Assembly: GCF_901538355.1 (NCBI RefSeq)
Contig: NZ_LR593887.1
Span: 4,936,920 to 5,000,919, forward strand
Length of the DNA stretch: 64,000 bases
Source of the DNA: Tuwongella immobilis
GTDB taxonomy: Bacteria > Planctomycetota > Planctomycetia > Gemmatales > Gemmataceae
Reading direction: 5' to 3'
Under the pieces are notes generated by a model. The model did not search any database and was not told where the DNA came from. It worked only from the letters and a program-made list of their open reading frames with translations. Of this stretch, positions 8,027-23,000 are shown piece after piece. How positions within the stretch are numbered: the first letter of the stretch is position 1; every line of letters starts with the position of its first letter. The position numbers and the translations under genes are program-made.

Positions 8027-11000
8027 TTAGCCGACGAACACTCCGCTGATATCGAGCAGGAATTCCTCATCGGCGGTCGGGGTTTCGCTGCCGGTGAGCG
8101 TCGCAGACAGATAATGTCGCACCAGCGTCTGTTGCGGATTCACCGAGATCGCCACGACAAGATCCGCCAGGCCATCGTCATTGAGATCCTTCACGGTGAC
8201 TTGCGCTCCATTTCGGAGGGTGAAATCGGCCGCGAAGAAGTCATTGACGACCGAGTTGGCCCCTTGCATCACGCTGGCACCATCGAAGATCGCCACTCGT
8301 GGAGCGCCAAAGTCACCGGCCACAGCGACGATTTCGACCAAACCATCGCCGTTGACATCGCCCACCGCCACATTCACGCCACCGCGTTGGGACGACTCGA
8401 AGGCGAAGAAGTCCGAGACGAGTTGCCGCGGTTGCTCACCCGGGCGGATGGTCGCCCCGTTCCACACCGAGATTCGCGGCCCACCGCCGATGCCCGCGCC
8501 GATGATGACATCGCCAATGCCATCGCCGTTGACATCGCCGATGGCGGCACGCGCCCCACCTCGGAAGTCCAGATCTTCGATGCCGAGGAAATCGGCGATT
8601 TGGCCGAAGTCGCCACCATGATAGATCGCCACCCGAGCGCTCCCGCCGAAGCCGGGCGTGACGACGATTTCGGACTTACCATCGCCATCCAAGTCACCCG
8701 CGGAGACATAGACGCCGCCGGTGAACGATTCCTCGAATGGCGTAATCGTCGAGATTTGCTCGCCGGTAACCCCATCGTACACCAGCACTTGCGACCGCGT
8801 ACCCGGCCCACTGGCTACCACCAGATCGGCGACACCGTCCCCGGTCACATCGGCCACCACCGCGCGACTCGGCACCGATGGACCGAACGGCGTCAGCGGC
8901 TCGCCAACTGGATTGCCATCGAGCCGTCGCTGCACGGTCGGCCCCGAGAGGACATATTCCCGAGTCAGTTCGCTGGGCAGAACGATGACCGGCTGCCCCG
9001 CCGCAATCACTTGGCCAACCAAGGCTTCCAATTGCAGGCGATTGTCGGCAACATCGACGATCCCATTTCCATCGGAAAGTTCGGGCGTCGCGGCAATTTG
9101 CAAGCCGTTGGCAAACTGCCCCAGTTCCACCACATAGATTCCGGTGGCCTGCGTTCCGCGAAACGGTGCAAACCGAACGACGCCACCGCCGACCAGCGGC
9201 AGGGTGAGTTCGCCCGTTGCGGTGACAGGCTCATCGAACGTGATCGTCACGGAAATCTCATCACCTGCACGGAACCGACCACCGGCAGGCGTGACGATCG
9301 AGACCACTCGCGGGGGAGTCGTGTCGATGGTCAGGTTGCTGGTCACCGGAGCCGAAGCATTGCCCACCCGATCGGTAGCGATGACCGAGACGAGATACGC
9401 GCCATCGGCCAGCGTCGGCGCGTCCGCCAAGGTCCAGGTGCCATCTCCGTTGTTGACAGCCGCCCGCGTCACCCCGCCGACGGTGACTTGAATCGTGGCG
9501 TTCGGATCGCTGATGGTGCCGCTCAACTGCGGTGCCGACACATTGGTCACCACCGTTGGCACCGTCACCGTCGGAGCAACCGTATCGAACAACACGCTCA
9601 GCGTCGCCGAGGCCGCAACCGGATTGTTCGCCACATCGACCGCCGCCGCATCCGCGACGGACACCGACGCGACCCCATCGCTGACGCGCACCAGATCGAA
9701 GGTATACGTCGTCGCATCCACCTCAACAAAGTTCGACACCGTGCCGTTGGTAATCACCAATCCAGCCGCCGTGAAGCCTGTCACCGGCTCGCTGAATTGG
9801 ATTGTCACCGGAATCGAACCGTTGTTTGTCGGCCCAGCCACGATGGAAGTGACGATCGCGCTCGGAATCACCGTATCGAACAACACACTCAGCGTCGCCG
9901 AGGCCGCAACCGGATTGTTCGCCACATCGACCGCCGCCGCATCCGCGACGGACACCGATGCCAAACCATCGCTGACGCGCACCAGATCGAAGGTATACGT
10001 CGTCGCATCCACCGCAACAAAGTTCGACACGGTGCCGTTGGTAATCACCAATCCAGCCGCCGTGAAGCCTGTCACCGGCTCGCTGAATTGGATTGTCACC
10101 GGAATCGAGCCAAGATTCGTCGGCCCGCTCACCGTCGAGGTCACCGTCACCGTCGGGTTGACCGTATCGAACGTCACGCTCAGCGTTGCTGATGCGGTGG
10201 TCGGGTTGTTCGCCACATCGACCGCCGCCGCATCCGCGACAGACACCGATGCGACCCCATCGCTGACGCGCACCAAGTCGAAGGTATACGTCGTCGCATC
10301 CACCGCAACAAAGTTCGACACCGTGCCGTTGGTAATCACCAACCCAGCCGCCGTGAAGCCTGTCACCGGTTCGCTGAACTGGACCGTCACCGGAATCGAA
10401 CCGTTGTTTGTCGGCCCGCTCACCGTCGAAGTCACTGTCACCGTCGGAATGATCGTGTCGATGATGATTGCCGCGCTGTCCGCCAGCGAAGCGCCGGTCG
10501 GCACGGCCAGATCCACCGGCACGTTGAACTCATCGAGAAGCGTGGCCCCGACTGCCAGGCTGATCGCACCATCCAGGTCGAGGTCGCTGGTATTCTCGCC
10601 CGGCGACACCGTGTAGATGCCGCTGGCGGAAGTCGCGTTGGCAAACGGAGCGATGGTCACGATGCCGCCGGTATTGAGCCGCAGCGTCAGCGGGCCACCC
10701 GTGAGCGTCACCGGTCGGGAGAAGTTCACCGTGACATTGATGCTCGCCCCAGCTTGGTAGCTGTTGTTGGCCGTCGTCGTGGTTACCGAGGTGACACCCG
10801 GTGCAGCGGTGACCTGCTGCGTCGTCGTCGCCGACAATCCGCCATCATCCGTGACGGTCACCGTGATGGTGTAATCGCCCGCCCCGGCATACACATGGGC
10901 CAGCGTGTAGGTGCCGTCCGCCAATTCCGTCGGCTCGACCAGCAGTTGGATGGAATCGCCGTTATCCCCCAGCGCGATGGCCGTGCGATCGAACGTCACG

Positions 11001-14000
11001 ACATTTCCATCACCCCAATCGATGGTGACCGTGTGGGCATCGGAGATCCCCGCATCGTTGAACGACCCAGTGAGTCGGAACTCTTGTCCCGGTCGATAGG
11101 TGCTGGCGGTCAACGGTGCGATGGTCGGGGCGACGTTGGCGATCGTGGCCGTCAGCGTGGCGGTGCCCGAAACTCCGGCTTCGTCGATGACCTGGATGAC
11201 CACCGTGAAGGTTCCGAAACGGCGATAGGTGTGCGTTCCAGAAACGGTTCCCGTGGTCGGCGTATTCACCCCGCCGGGGGTCACCGTGACCGTGCCGGTG
11301 GTGATGGTGCCATCCCCCCAATCGATGGTGGCGGTGAAGCTCTTGACCGCCCCGCCGAAGTCGAAGCCGATGTCGCTGAAGGTCGCCGATGCGGTCACCG
11401 GGCTGCCCTGATCGGCGGCCAGATTCGGCCCCGCGGTCACGACCGGGGCGGCGTTGAGGATCGTGACTTGCGTCGTCGCAACCACCGATCCCGAAGGCCC
11501 AACCAGCGTGACCGTCGCCAGGAATGGACCATTCGCGGCGTATTGGTAGCTGGCCGTGATGGTGCCAGTCGTCGGCACGCCGGGGCTACCCGGATTCACA
11601 ACCACCGTGGCCGTGGTGATATCACCATTGCCCCAATCGATGGTGGCGGTGTAGTTCGTGCCAGTACCGAATTCCGGATCGCTGAACGTGGCCGAGAAGG
11701 CGACAGGCTCGCCGATTCCGGTCGGGGCGATCGGTGCAGGTGTCAGCGTTGTTGGCACATCGGTCACGACCACTTCGAAGCTGCTGGTCACCGGGGTTTG
11801 GTTCCCCTTGGTGATCGTCAGCGTCACCGTGTACGTTCCCGGGCTGCCGTAGAAATGCTGGTCCAACACTTGGCCGACTTCGCCGGCGGCGGTCGGTGCC
11901 ACAAGGGTCGGGGTGGTGGTAGTCCCATCTCCCCAGTTGATCGATGCCGTGTAGCTGGAACCGAAGGCCGGATCGATGAAGCGGCCTGTCAGATCGACGG
12001 CTTCGCCTTCAGCGACTGTGCGATTCGGGCCGGCTTCGACCAGCGACAAGACCGGATCCAGCACCGTGACCTCGAAGGTGGTGCTTGTCGTGGCCCCCGA
12101 TGCATCGCGGAGCGTGACCGTGACGGTGTACGGCTGCGTTCGGAATGCAAAGAGGTGCGTTCCGGCCACGCTTCCGGTGGTCGGGGCTGCATTCCCGCTG
12201 CTGGAAAGCGTGATGATTCCGGCCGTGGTCGTGCCATCGCCCCAGGCGATTTCCGCCGAGACGGCATCCAAGCCCGGATCGAGGAACGACGCGCCGGAGA
12301 AGCTGAAGAACGATCCTGCGATGATGGTGGCATTGCTGATCGGCGTGGGAGCCACGAATGCCGGAGCTTGGTTGACGATCACCACCGTCGTCAGATAATC
12401 GCTAAACTGACCATCGCTGGTAGCAATGCGGCCGCGGACCACGATCGACCCCGAGCGAGCGACGATTTCCGCAGGCAGAGTCAGCGTGGCGCTGGTGCTA
12501 TCCACCACTTGGAAGCTGCCGGTATTGCCGATGTCGTAGCTGTATCGGAAGCCTTGCGCGGTGACGGCGTTCGACGGGTGGCTAGTGTTGGTAAACTGCA
12601 CCACACCGGGGCCGCCTTCGATGGCCGTTCCGTTGAACGTCGCCGTCGGTGCCACTGCATTGACGGTGATGGTCGTCGGATCGGTCGTGAGCGGGCCACC
12701 GCTGGGGTAATTGGCCCGCACGCGGACATTCGCGTAGTTGCCCGGCAGACTCACCCCCGCCGCCTGGAGTTGCGCCCAGGTGATGGTGAGAATTGCCGTG
12801 GAGGTGCCATCGCCATTGCTGGTGAACGTGGCCGTGGCTGCCGAGAAGGTGTTCTGGCCGAGGTCGAGCAATGCTGTGGTGGGTGCCCCTTCCGCCGTGA
12901 TTCGCAGCGTCAGATTGCTGCCAGAATCCAGCGTATACGGGCCATCCAACCGCAGCGATCCCGGTGCCACGCCCACCGCGACGGCTTGCGTTCCGCTGGA
13001 TGCACCGCCGAAGCTGTCCTGCACCGCCACCGAGACATTGAAGTTCCCGGTGGTCAGGTAGGTGTGCGTTGCAGAAGTTGCGCTCGCCGGGAGTGTGCTG
13101 GTGTTGCCATCGCCCCAGGTGACGACGAATCCGGTCGGGGTCTCACCGCCCAGATAGGTCGCCCCGAAGGTGATGGTGACCGGCCGCGAGACATTCGCAG
13201 TCGCGGGGACCGACAGCGACACCGTCGCCGCCACCCGATTCACCGTCAGCGTGGTGTATGCCACACTGGTGCCGATGGTGCTGGTCACCAGCATGCCGAT
13301 GGTGTAACTTCCCGCCGCACCGATGCCGAATGCTCGAAGTGCCGCCCAGGTGAAGGTCGGCGTCAGCCCGCTGGCATCGCTGAAATTGCCATCGCCGTCA
13401 ATGTCCCAGCCAACCGCGACGATCGACGTGTTGGTCGCCGGGGTGGCAGTTCCCACCAAGTCGAGCGACTGCCCTTGATTGATGGTGTAACCCGTTCCCG
13501 CACTTTGGGTTGCGGCCTGGAATCCGGGAATCGATTCAATGCTCTGATAGTTCACCGTCGCAGCGCTGACACCTTGGATGGTGAGGCTGCCATTCGGCGT
13601 GTTGGGCGTACTCGGATTGGTCGGGTTGCCGGCGGTATCGTAATTGAGCCGATCGAATTCATCCCCGCCCTGAAGATTGACACTCAGCGTCGTCGGCAGG
13701 GTCGCCCCCGAGATGGTCGCCGTGTCAAGCCCCGCGCCCAGATTCGCCGTCAGCGAACCGGATGCCCCGGCATCTCCAGAGAGATTGAACGCATCGTTTC
13801 CAGCCCCGGTATCAATCACGTAGTTGCGGTTGGCTTGTCCCGCAAGCACCGAGACGAAGTCGTTCCCCGATCCCGTGCGAACCGTCGTCGTGCGTCCGCC
13901 GCCATCGCCGGACTGATCCAGGATGTTGACGGTATTGTTGCCCGTACTGGCCGAGAGATCGAGGGTCAGCGTCGCACTCGTCGGAGCGCGAAGCTGATTG

Positions 14001-17000
14001 ATGACGCTGTCTGCGCTGCCCGTGGCCGTCAGCGTCACATTGCTGATTCCGGAGAACGAAACTGCGTAATCCCGCTGCTGATTCGCCGTCGGAGCCGGAG
14101 GGATGGTCACGGTCAAGAACCGCGAGTTGCCACGATCCAGCACCGCACCACTGAGGCCGTTGACCTGGGCACCCAGCGAGGCGTTCACAAACAACTGGCC
14201 GTTGGCCGTTGCCGAGGGGACCAGCATGGCGAAGATGCCGCCCGCCGGAATCACGGTGTAATCGTAATTCACATCCGGGTCGCCGGGCAGTCCCGCATAG
14301 CTCATGCGGATCATCGGCAGGAACGCAGCATCCGCGCCGCCAAACGTCAAGCCAAACCGCGGTGCATCAATCGCCACATTGGAGAGATTGGCGAACAGCA
14401 CCAGGTCATACCCGGCAAACTGTGGGAACCCGGCCGGCATCGCCACGCGAGTCACCACCGCCACCGTTCCACCCGGAGCATTCGTGGTGGAGATCGCCGA
14501 ACGTGCGGCATTGATGAGTGCGGTGTCGCGGAGCAATCCGATTGCCGATGGCAGGCCGAGCGTCCCGGTCACCACCGGAGTCGGGATCGGGGCATTCGCT
14601 TGCCCCACCGGCACGAAATTCGGATTGGCAACCGTCGGCAACGAGCCGAGATTCACCACCGCGCCATTCGCCGTGACGGTGGGCGCGGTCGCATTGGTGC
14701 GGAACTGGAACTGGCCTGCGGCTCCACGGCCCGGAGTCGCCCCCGTACCGTTCAGCCCACCTTGGACATCGACAATCGTCGTACTATTGGCGTTGATTGC
14801 GGCTGCCCTCAGAATGATGGTGCCGCCCGCGCCGCCCTGCCAGCCGCTGAACGACTGGAATGTTGGCGCTCCCGTGAAGCCATCGCCAAACCCACCCACG
14901 GCCGAGAGTGTCGCCCCGACGATGTTCGCCGTTCCGCCCACGGTGATACTCAACGTCCCGCCGGCCGCCGCCACACCGCTGGCCGCTCGCGCTCCCAGGT
15001 ACGATCCCGGCGAAACCGAAATCGACGCTCCGGGAGCCATATTCAGATCACCCAGCACCTCCAGCATGGCCGCGACGTTGTCCATCGACTGGCCGTTGAA
15101 CCAGAGATTGTTGACCGGAATGACGAAGTTGACCCGCGCTCCCGCGCCGATGTTCAGATTCCCACGAATCCGAACCAACTGGGTCGGCAGATCTTCCATC
15201 CGCACGTTGATGTTGACCGTGGACCCTGCCGGAATGTTCAGATCGCCGAAGAACGTGGTTTCGGAGAACGACGCGCGGAACGGTGTGCCGTTCGCAATGC
15301 CAACCACCGAGTTGATGGCCGGGGCTTGCGTGTATGGCAACTCTGCGGTGAACCCAGATAATCCGTTGGAGCCAATCGTCGCATTCTGAGCCGTCGTCGG
15401 CATCACGCCCGCTGGCGGTCGAGGCACGGCACTGCCAGCAAACGGCGGATTTTGCAGCAGCGTCAGATTGCTATACGCGACATTCCCGATGCCCGTTGCA
15501 CTCTTCGTGTAAAGGCGGATCTGAATGACGTTCGTCCAGTTCGAGGGGAACGTCACCGTCATGGGGAACGACGTGACCGGCACACTGAATTCTGCGAGAT
15601 TTTGGTAGACGGAATTCCCGTTTTGCATTCGCCAGCCGATGAAGTAGATCCGCGAGACACCCGCGCCCACATTATTGATCGTTACCGATTGCGGGTTAAA
15701 GGTTTGTGTCGGGAAGCCATTTTCATACGGCGATTCGAAGATTGCTTGACCGCGGCTTCCGAACCCCTGCGAGAAATCCATGGTCGGATTTTCCAGGACA
15801 ATCGGTTGCGACAATCCCGCCGGGGCCAGGAAATTGTTGACCGCAGGGGCAACCGTCGAGAGACGCAACGTCGGCTGGGCGACGATGTTGGTCATCACCA
15901 AATCGCCGAACTGCTGCGAAATGCTCACCTGACTGAGGATGCTGAATTCGGGGCCGAAGTTGATTGTCTGGAACACGCCCGGCGAATTGATATCCAGCAC
16001 CAAGAACGGTGAGCCGATCGGCGCACCGATGGTCGTTACAATCAACCGACCGATGCCCATCACATCGATGGAATTCAATCCAAACAGCGCTCCATCCCCA
16101 CGCGACATCGTCTGCGAGCCGGTGCTATTCAACGCCACTTGCACGGCCGGGCGCACCGAGCGATCCGGCGTCAGTGGAATGGTCGGATTAGTCGCCCGAA
16201 GCGTGAATCCATTCTCGGTGTAGCTTTGAATTGGGGTGACGAGTCGGTTGAAGCGAATGCCGCCCGTCACGCCGCGAAGCGTCACGGAGTCGCCGTTCAC
16301 CGTCGAATTCTGCCCCACGCCGATCGTATTGAGGCTAAGCGTGTTGTTCGGCGCAGTTCCGCCGCGGACATTCACGGTGTTCGCATTGGTGATATCGACC
16401 AGCGGAATATTTGCGCCATAGTTCAGCGTCTGCCCACCCGAAGTCGACCAATCCACCCGGTTCGGATTCGTGGAATCATCGACAATCAGCGTCGGCACAT
16501 CAAACTTCGTGAAAAGCAACCCACGGTTGGCGACATCGGCTGGCCCGTTGGCCACCACCGCCACCGCCGTGTCGTTGCCCGTCCGCCCGTTGACGAACAA
16601 CCCAATCGGAGTGTCTCCGGGGTTTGCTGGCACGGGGGCGCGTTGCACGGTGATCGTGTCATCGCCAAGTCCGCCGTCCACCGTCAGCACCTGAGTCGGC
16701 ACAGTGCTGTTGACCGTGATCGAATCATTTGCCGAGCCACCACGCACCGTCAACTGACCAAAGCCGCTCGCCGTCACCGGGCCAACACCCGCCTGGCCCG
16801 TGACCTTGGTCGTGCCTGCAACGGTTCCATCGGCAATCAGAATATTCTGCACCTTGGAAGCCGCCGAACCATCCAGCAGCAGACTCCCCCCGTTCCCGTT
16901 CATCGTCAACTGGCTGGACGAGGAGCCCACCACCGTTGCCGTGGCATTGGATGGCACATTCACCGTCACCGGCCCGGCGATGGTACCACGCACAGTCACC

Positions 17001-20000
17001 GATCCCGGCCCCGCGTTAAACTGCAACGCATCAATGCCCGAGAATCGCACCGACCCCGGAATGCCTTGAATCGAATCCGCCAGAATCTCGGTCGCTGTGG
17101 GGGTACCGCCGCCATTGTTGTCGATGGTCAGGCCAACCCCCGCGCCAGGCGTGGCGGAGACAACAGCGTTAGCCGGTCCCGTGCGGAGATTCACCGCATG
17201 GGCTGCCCCGCTTGCGGTGATCGTCGTTGGTGCCACCAAGCTCGGCACCGTCAATTCCACTGGTGAAGAACTGGTCAAATTGATGTTCATCGACTTAATG
17301 CTGGTCAAGCCAATGTTGGTGGCACCCAAGCCGGAAATTCCGGTGGCATCCGCCGTGAGTTTGCCGCCGACAAGGGCGTTGACATTGACTGTCCCCATCG
17401 CCGAAACCGCGAGCCGTTCCAATGCCGTGCCATCGAGATCGAAGGTGAGCGTGCCCAGGTTGGCCGCGTCCAGCGTGGTCAACCCCCATGCCGACGTGCC
17501 CGTGACGGTGAAGGCGTCTTGCCCCTGACCGGAGCGAACATTCACGAACCGGAAGAAATCATAATTGATTGCCGTTCCGTTCAACGTAATCCGATCTGGA
17601 GCGACGCGAATGGTATCGTTGCCATTCGTGCCCAGCACGGTGAACGAGGTTCCGTCGCCCAAGACGTTGACTGTCGGCACCTGGAGCGTGCCGCCGAGGA
17701 CCAGATCATTCAAGAAACTATTCGTGCCCGCAGCGACGGTAAAGCTCGACCCGCTCACCGTGCCCCCCAGCGTGAGAATCGTTGCCGGGGCCGGGATCAC
17801 GCCAATGACCTTGCCGTCGCCGTCATAAATGGCTTTGCCGGTGGCAGTCGTCGTGACCGAAACCCCACCCGCAGTCGGCTCCGCAACCAGCAAACTTCCC
17901 AGATCCGTGGTGATGACATCCCACGCGGTCAACGAGACATTCGCATTCGTCGATTGCACCAGACCGTTGCCCGTCACCCGCACGCGGGTTCCGCGGATCG
18001 AAACATCGCCGGTGCTGCGAACGGTGGAATTCACCGTGACCATGCCGGGGATATCCAGCGCGACCTTACCGGGGCTGAATACCGGAGCATTGATCGTGAG
18101 TGCCCCCACCACCTGGAGATCGATATTCCCGCCCACCAATCCCAAGCCAGAATCGGAAGCAATCGCCAGGTCGCGTGACACGAAGATCTTCATCTCGCCA
18201 GCGCCGGAATCGGCGGAGAGTTCCGAAGCCTCGATCTTGAAGCGGTCGAAGCCGTCGGCATCCCCTTGAATCGCAACCGCCTTGAGCGTGACTCGGCCGG
18301 TCGTTTCGACGTTCTCCGGACCGTCGGCATCCCCAGGTCGGCCATTCAAAATGCGGCCAGCGGTCGTCAGGGTGATGTTCCCGCCGTTGGTCGACACAAT
18401 TCGATCGACGACGAAGTCCCCTGAGACACTGGTCAAGTTGATGTCGCCACTGGCCGTCGTCGTCAGCCCGCCGGCGTTGCTGATTCGCAAGGGCAACACG
18501 CTACCGGCGTTGATGGTCAGGCTCTTCGCCGCAACCACTTGAGGGGCGTTGCCGGAGCGCGTCCCGCGAATGGCACCAGCGGCTTGCAACGACACGCTCC
18601 CGTTGGTCGATCGCACGAAGCCGATCGGGAGATCCCCCATCGACGTTACCGCGAGGTTCAGTCCGCGATTGGGCATGGTATCGACGTTGAATTCCTGCGA
18701 GACCGCCGTCACGAAGGTGGTCTTGCTGGTGAAGCTGCCATCCAGCAGCACATCCACCATGCGACCCGTCAGATTGACCGTGTTGGAGATATTGGCGGGC
18801 GAGTTCGAGTTGACGTACAGATACTGATCGCCCGTGGTGGTCACAGTGACGGTCGGATTGCCGGAAACCGCACCAAAGAACGTGCGAACCCGTTCACTCG
18901 GGGTGCCGATGGTCGTGGCGTTCAGCGACAGATTCCGTCCGATGAGAGCGTGTTGCGGCGAGGCCGAGCGAATTGCTCCACCCGCGCTCACCTCGATCAA
19001 CCCGCCGGTGACGTTGTTGATCGCTCCCCCCAGCAGCACATCGCCCACGCCCGAAATGCGAATGGTGGGCAAAGTCGAGTTCGCGGACTTCGTCGTCGTC
19101 GCGGTGAAGGTCGGCTGATTCGGCGAGATCGTCAGGCGTGGATCGTCAAGATTCCCGCTCTGCGTGATGTTATTCACCAGAATCGAACGGTTGGGGTCGT
19201 TGTTGATGAGCGTCACCCCGCCGGCTTGATCGTAGGTAAACACTCCGTTTCCGAAGATCGTTGCAAAACCGCCCAACGAACGCAGAGTCGCTTGTCCACC
19301 ACCTTGCTGTTCGATGGGGCTAATCACGTATCGGTCCGCCACCGTGTTCACCGTCACGCCGCTGGTGAGGATGCTCCCATCCGGGGCAATCCGCGCGAAG
19401 GTGACGGGTCCGGTAATCGTGGCATTCGCATTGAAGTTGATATTGCTCGCCGCGAAGTAGCCCTGATTCTTCCGACTACTGCCCACATCGATCAGCTTAA
19501 ACCCGGAGCGATTCGGGAGTGCGTTGACGGAGAGTGGCAGCGACTGGGCCATCACATCCAGATTGGCCGCCGACAGTTGCGGACGCGATGCGGCATCCGA
19601 ATTCTGCTGGATATCCACGAATGCCGATTGCACCGTATTGGTGGTCGCGTTCGCGTTGGTATTCGCAAACCCCGCCCCGAAATTCGATTCTGCGATGGCG
19701 TTCGTGCCATTGCCGCCACCCGTAACACCGCTCGTTGCCGCAATTTGCAGCAGCGATCCACCTTGCAGACGAACAAACGGCTGGATTTGCACGTTCGAGG
19801 AATACGTCACTGCCGATGTAGCCGCCGCTGTGGTGCCGGTACCCACCGCCGACCCCGTGACATAGGCCACGGCATTGTTCGCCGACAACTGCTGCCCCTG
19901 GGCAACCACCCGCAGGAAGCGGCCCGCCGTCAGATTGGCTCCGCTCGCAACCGTTGCCTGCCCGTTGACCACCCCTTGCACAATCGCCGTGGAGTCTGCC

Positions 20001-23000
20001 CCAACCCCTGCCGCATCCCCGCGGCCGTTGGCTTGCGCATTCACGAACGATGTCGTGTTCGCCTCCACAATGACATCTGCCTTGCCCGTAACCGTCGATC
20101 CGGAACCCACGAAAGCCGACGCCGGGTTATTCAGATTCACCGTCGCCTGGGCATCGATAATCGCAATGCCACCAGCGCCAACCGCTGTCGCAATCGCGGC
20201 CGTGTTCACATCCGCAGTAGTCGCTCGAATGGTCGCCGTTCCGCCCGCGTTGGCCACCGTGGAAGCGCCCAGCGTCGCGCTGGCACCGCCACCAGTCGTC
20301 ACCTTCGCAACCGGCAACCCGACCGCCACCAATCCGCCGGAATCGTTATTGGCAATCGCGGAAAGCGGAGTCGGAACCGTTGGATTGCCATTGAAGGACG
20401 ACACCGTCAGGTCATTGCCCGCAGTCAGTCGAGCGCCAGTCCCGGTGAAGGCCATCGTGGGCACATTGCGCACTACCGTCGACCGCGTGCCACCTGCGGC
20501 GATCAATCCACCGACCGCAGCATTGGCGTTGGCGTTCCCCATCAAGTTCGTGTTGGCCTGAATCGCGAGATTGCCACCCGCTGTCAGCGTCGATCCATTC
20601 CCCGCCTGGGCATACGTCCCGGCTGCGCTTCCAACCACCGGAACGATATTCGGCAGATCCGATGCCGATCCGAAGATCACATTCGTGATACTCAAACTGC
20701 CCGCAAACAGACCACCAATCGTCAAGCCGTTGGTATTGGCTTGAGCGTTGCTGTTCGTCTGATTATTGGCGAGCACTTGAATATCTCGGGCGGCGGAGAC
20801 CGTCGCACCGTTGCCGACCGTCGCGTTGATAATCGGCGAAACAATCACATCCGCCTGCATCCCGTTCAACCCGGCCAGCACCCCGCCATTGCGGAGTCGC
20901 GACCCCGAGCCACCGCCCGTCGCAGTCGTCGGATCAATCGCCCCAGTGGCCGACACAATCACGCTGCCCGCCGATGACGTGGCCGACTGCGTGATGATAC
21001 TGGTGATCGTCGGCGAATTCGTCGCACGGGCGATCGATGCACCGATGGAAACCAGCCCAAACGCCCCACCCGAAGCCGAGGCATTAGCCGACGGCGAGCC
21101 CAGCGAATTGACCGTGATGTCGCCATTGGCAAGGATCGTGCCGCCGCCAACGCTGCTGATCGACGGGGTCGAGACGGCATCCGCTCGCGCCCCGGCCCCC
21201 GCAACCAGACCGCCAGCGAGCGCGTTGGCATTGGCCTGCGAGCCGGCACTGCTTCGACTGTTGATTCGCACGCGATTCCCGGCTTGGGTGCGTCCCCCCG
21301 TACTGGCAATCACCGCATCGCGAACCACCGCCGATGCCAGGCTCACGCCTACCGCCAGCAAACCACCCGCCGCCCCGAGCGTTTCCACCTGAGTGGAACC
21401 GTCCGAGGTCGCTTCAACGGTTACATCCCCGTTGGCGTTGACCTGAGCACCGCCGGATGTCGTTGCGGTCACGAGCAACTCACGCGACACCGTTGCATTC
21501 ACCCCCGCCCCGGCGAAGGTGGTGGCGATCGCGGTTGCCACGCCCGTGGAGGTCATGCTTCCGTTACCCGACGAACGGATCGTCACATTTCCGCCCGCTT
21601 GAACATTGCCACCGTTCACCGTCGTTTGCGCCCTGGAGGCGTCCGACGTGGTCGCCACCGATGCCCCCACCGAGGCGGAGATTCCCGCCGCGGCCAGTGC
21701 GCCAGTGCCAACGTCGGTATCCAGAATCGAGGCCGTATTCGCCGTCAACCGGAACTCGCCGCCGGTTGTGAGCGTGCTATTGGTGGAATGGGCCACCACG
21801 GTGTTCGCCACGGTATTCGTCGAACTGGCACCACCGCCAGCCAACGCCCCACTCACCGGACCCGCCGCCGCCGCTACCGAAGCAGCCACCGTCAGCACGT
21901 TGCCCGTTGCCAGTCCCGAGGCCGCAATCGTGACTCCATCTGCGGCATTCAACGTCGAGGCGTTGCCGAACGCTTCCACACGATTCTGGAACGAGTTGGT
22001 CGCCGTCGCCGCACCGATCGCCATGGCCCCCGCCGGCCCGATCACGCCCCCCGTCGCCGCCGCTGCGGCTGCGGTCGCCTTTGCTGTGGCTGTGGTATTG
22101 TCCAGCGCCGTGAGGACGATGTCCGACCCCGAACCGGTCGCCCGCACGGTCGCGTTATGAGTGAATGCACGCACCGTGTTGGCAACTCGGTTCGTCGCTT
22201 CAGCACCGGCACCGCTTGCGGTCACGCCACCCAGCACACCACCGGCAAGCGTCGCCGCACCGCCCACCGCCAGGCCATCAATCGTTGCAAATTCTGCGGC
22301 CGTAATTTGGATCGTGCCCACCGAGTTGACCGTGGCTCCGCTGACCCAGGCTTCCACGGTGTTGGCGACATCGTTCCGCAGAACCGATGCCCCGACCGCG
22401 ACGCCCACACCAACCGCCCCCACGCCCACACCCGCCGCGACGCCACCCGAGCTGGCGATGATCGTCGAGGTATCCGTCGCGATCATCGAGACGCCACCCG
22501 TTCCCGCTTGGATGGTCCGCCCGGCACCGTTGTCCACCGCCGCTTGGACAGTATTGCGAATCGTGTTATTCGCACCCGATCCCGCTCCGGCCACGCCGAC
22601 ACCGACCAACCCGCCCGCCGCCGAGATCGCCCCGGCCAAGGCAAACGCCCGAATCGTCGCTTGTTCGTTCGCCGACAGTGTCACACTGTTCGCAGCCGTC
22701 GCGTTGGAATTGTCAATCACGGCCCGAACCGTGTTGCTAATCGTGTTTTCCGCATATGCCACGCCCAGCGATGCCCCGACGCCGGTATACCCGCCGCCGA
22801 CCGCGATGCTCATCCCGCCCGCATCGGCACGAATGTTCGAGGTATCTTGCGCGGAGAGTCGAACACTTCCGCTGGTCGATGTGACATTGCTGCTATCGGT
22901 GATCAGCGCTTGGGTGCTGACAGAGACGGTATTGCCCGACCCGGCCCCGGCTGCCCCCACGCCGATGCCCGCACCGCCGCCGCTGACCCCGACACCAATC

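Noticed and set aside
9495-10616. A plus-strand 373-residue frame with repeated 'VYVVASTATKFDTVPL' units.
   Set aside because: It is the reverse complement of the three Ig-like repeats; the repetition comes from the real minus-strand gene.
10754-15361. A 1535-residue plus-strand open frame opposite the giant gene, and similar long frames at 28574-31888 and 23657-26350.
   Set aside because: They mirror the high-GC, repeat-rich coding strand. Their translations are Arg/His/Gly-rich with no domains or ribosome sites, as expected of antisense shadows.
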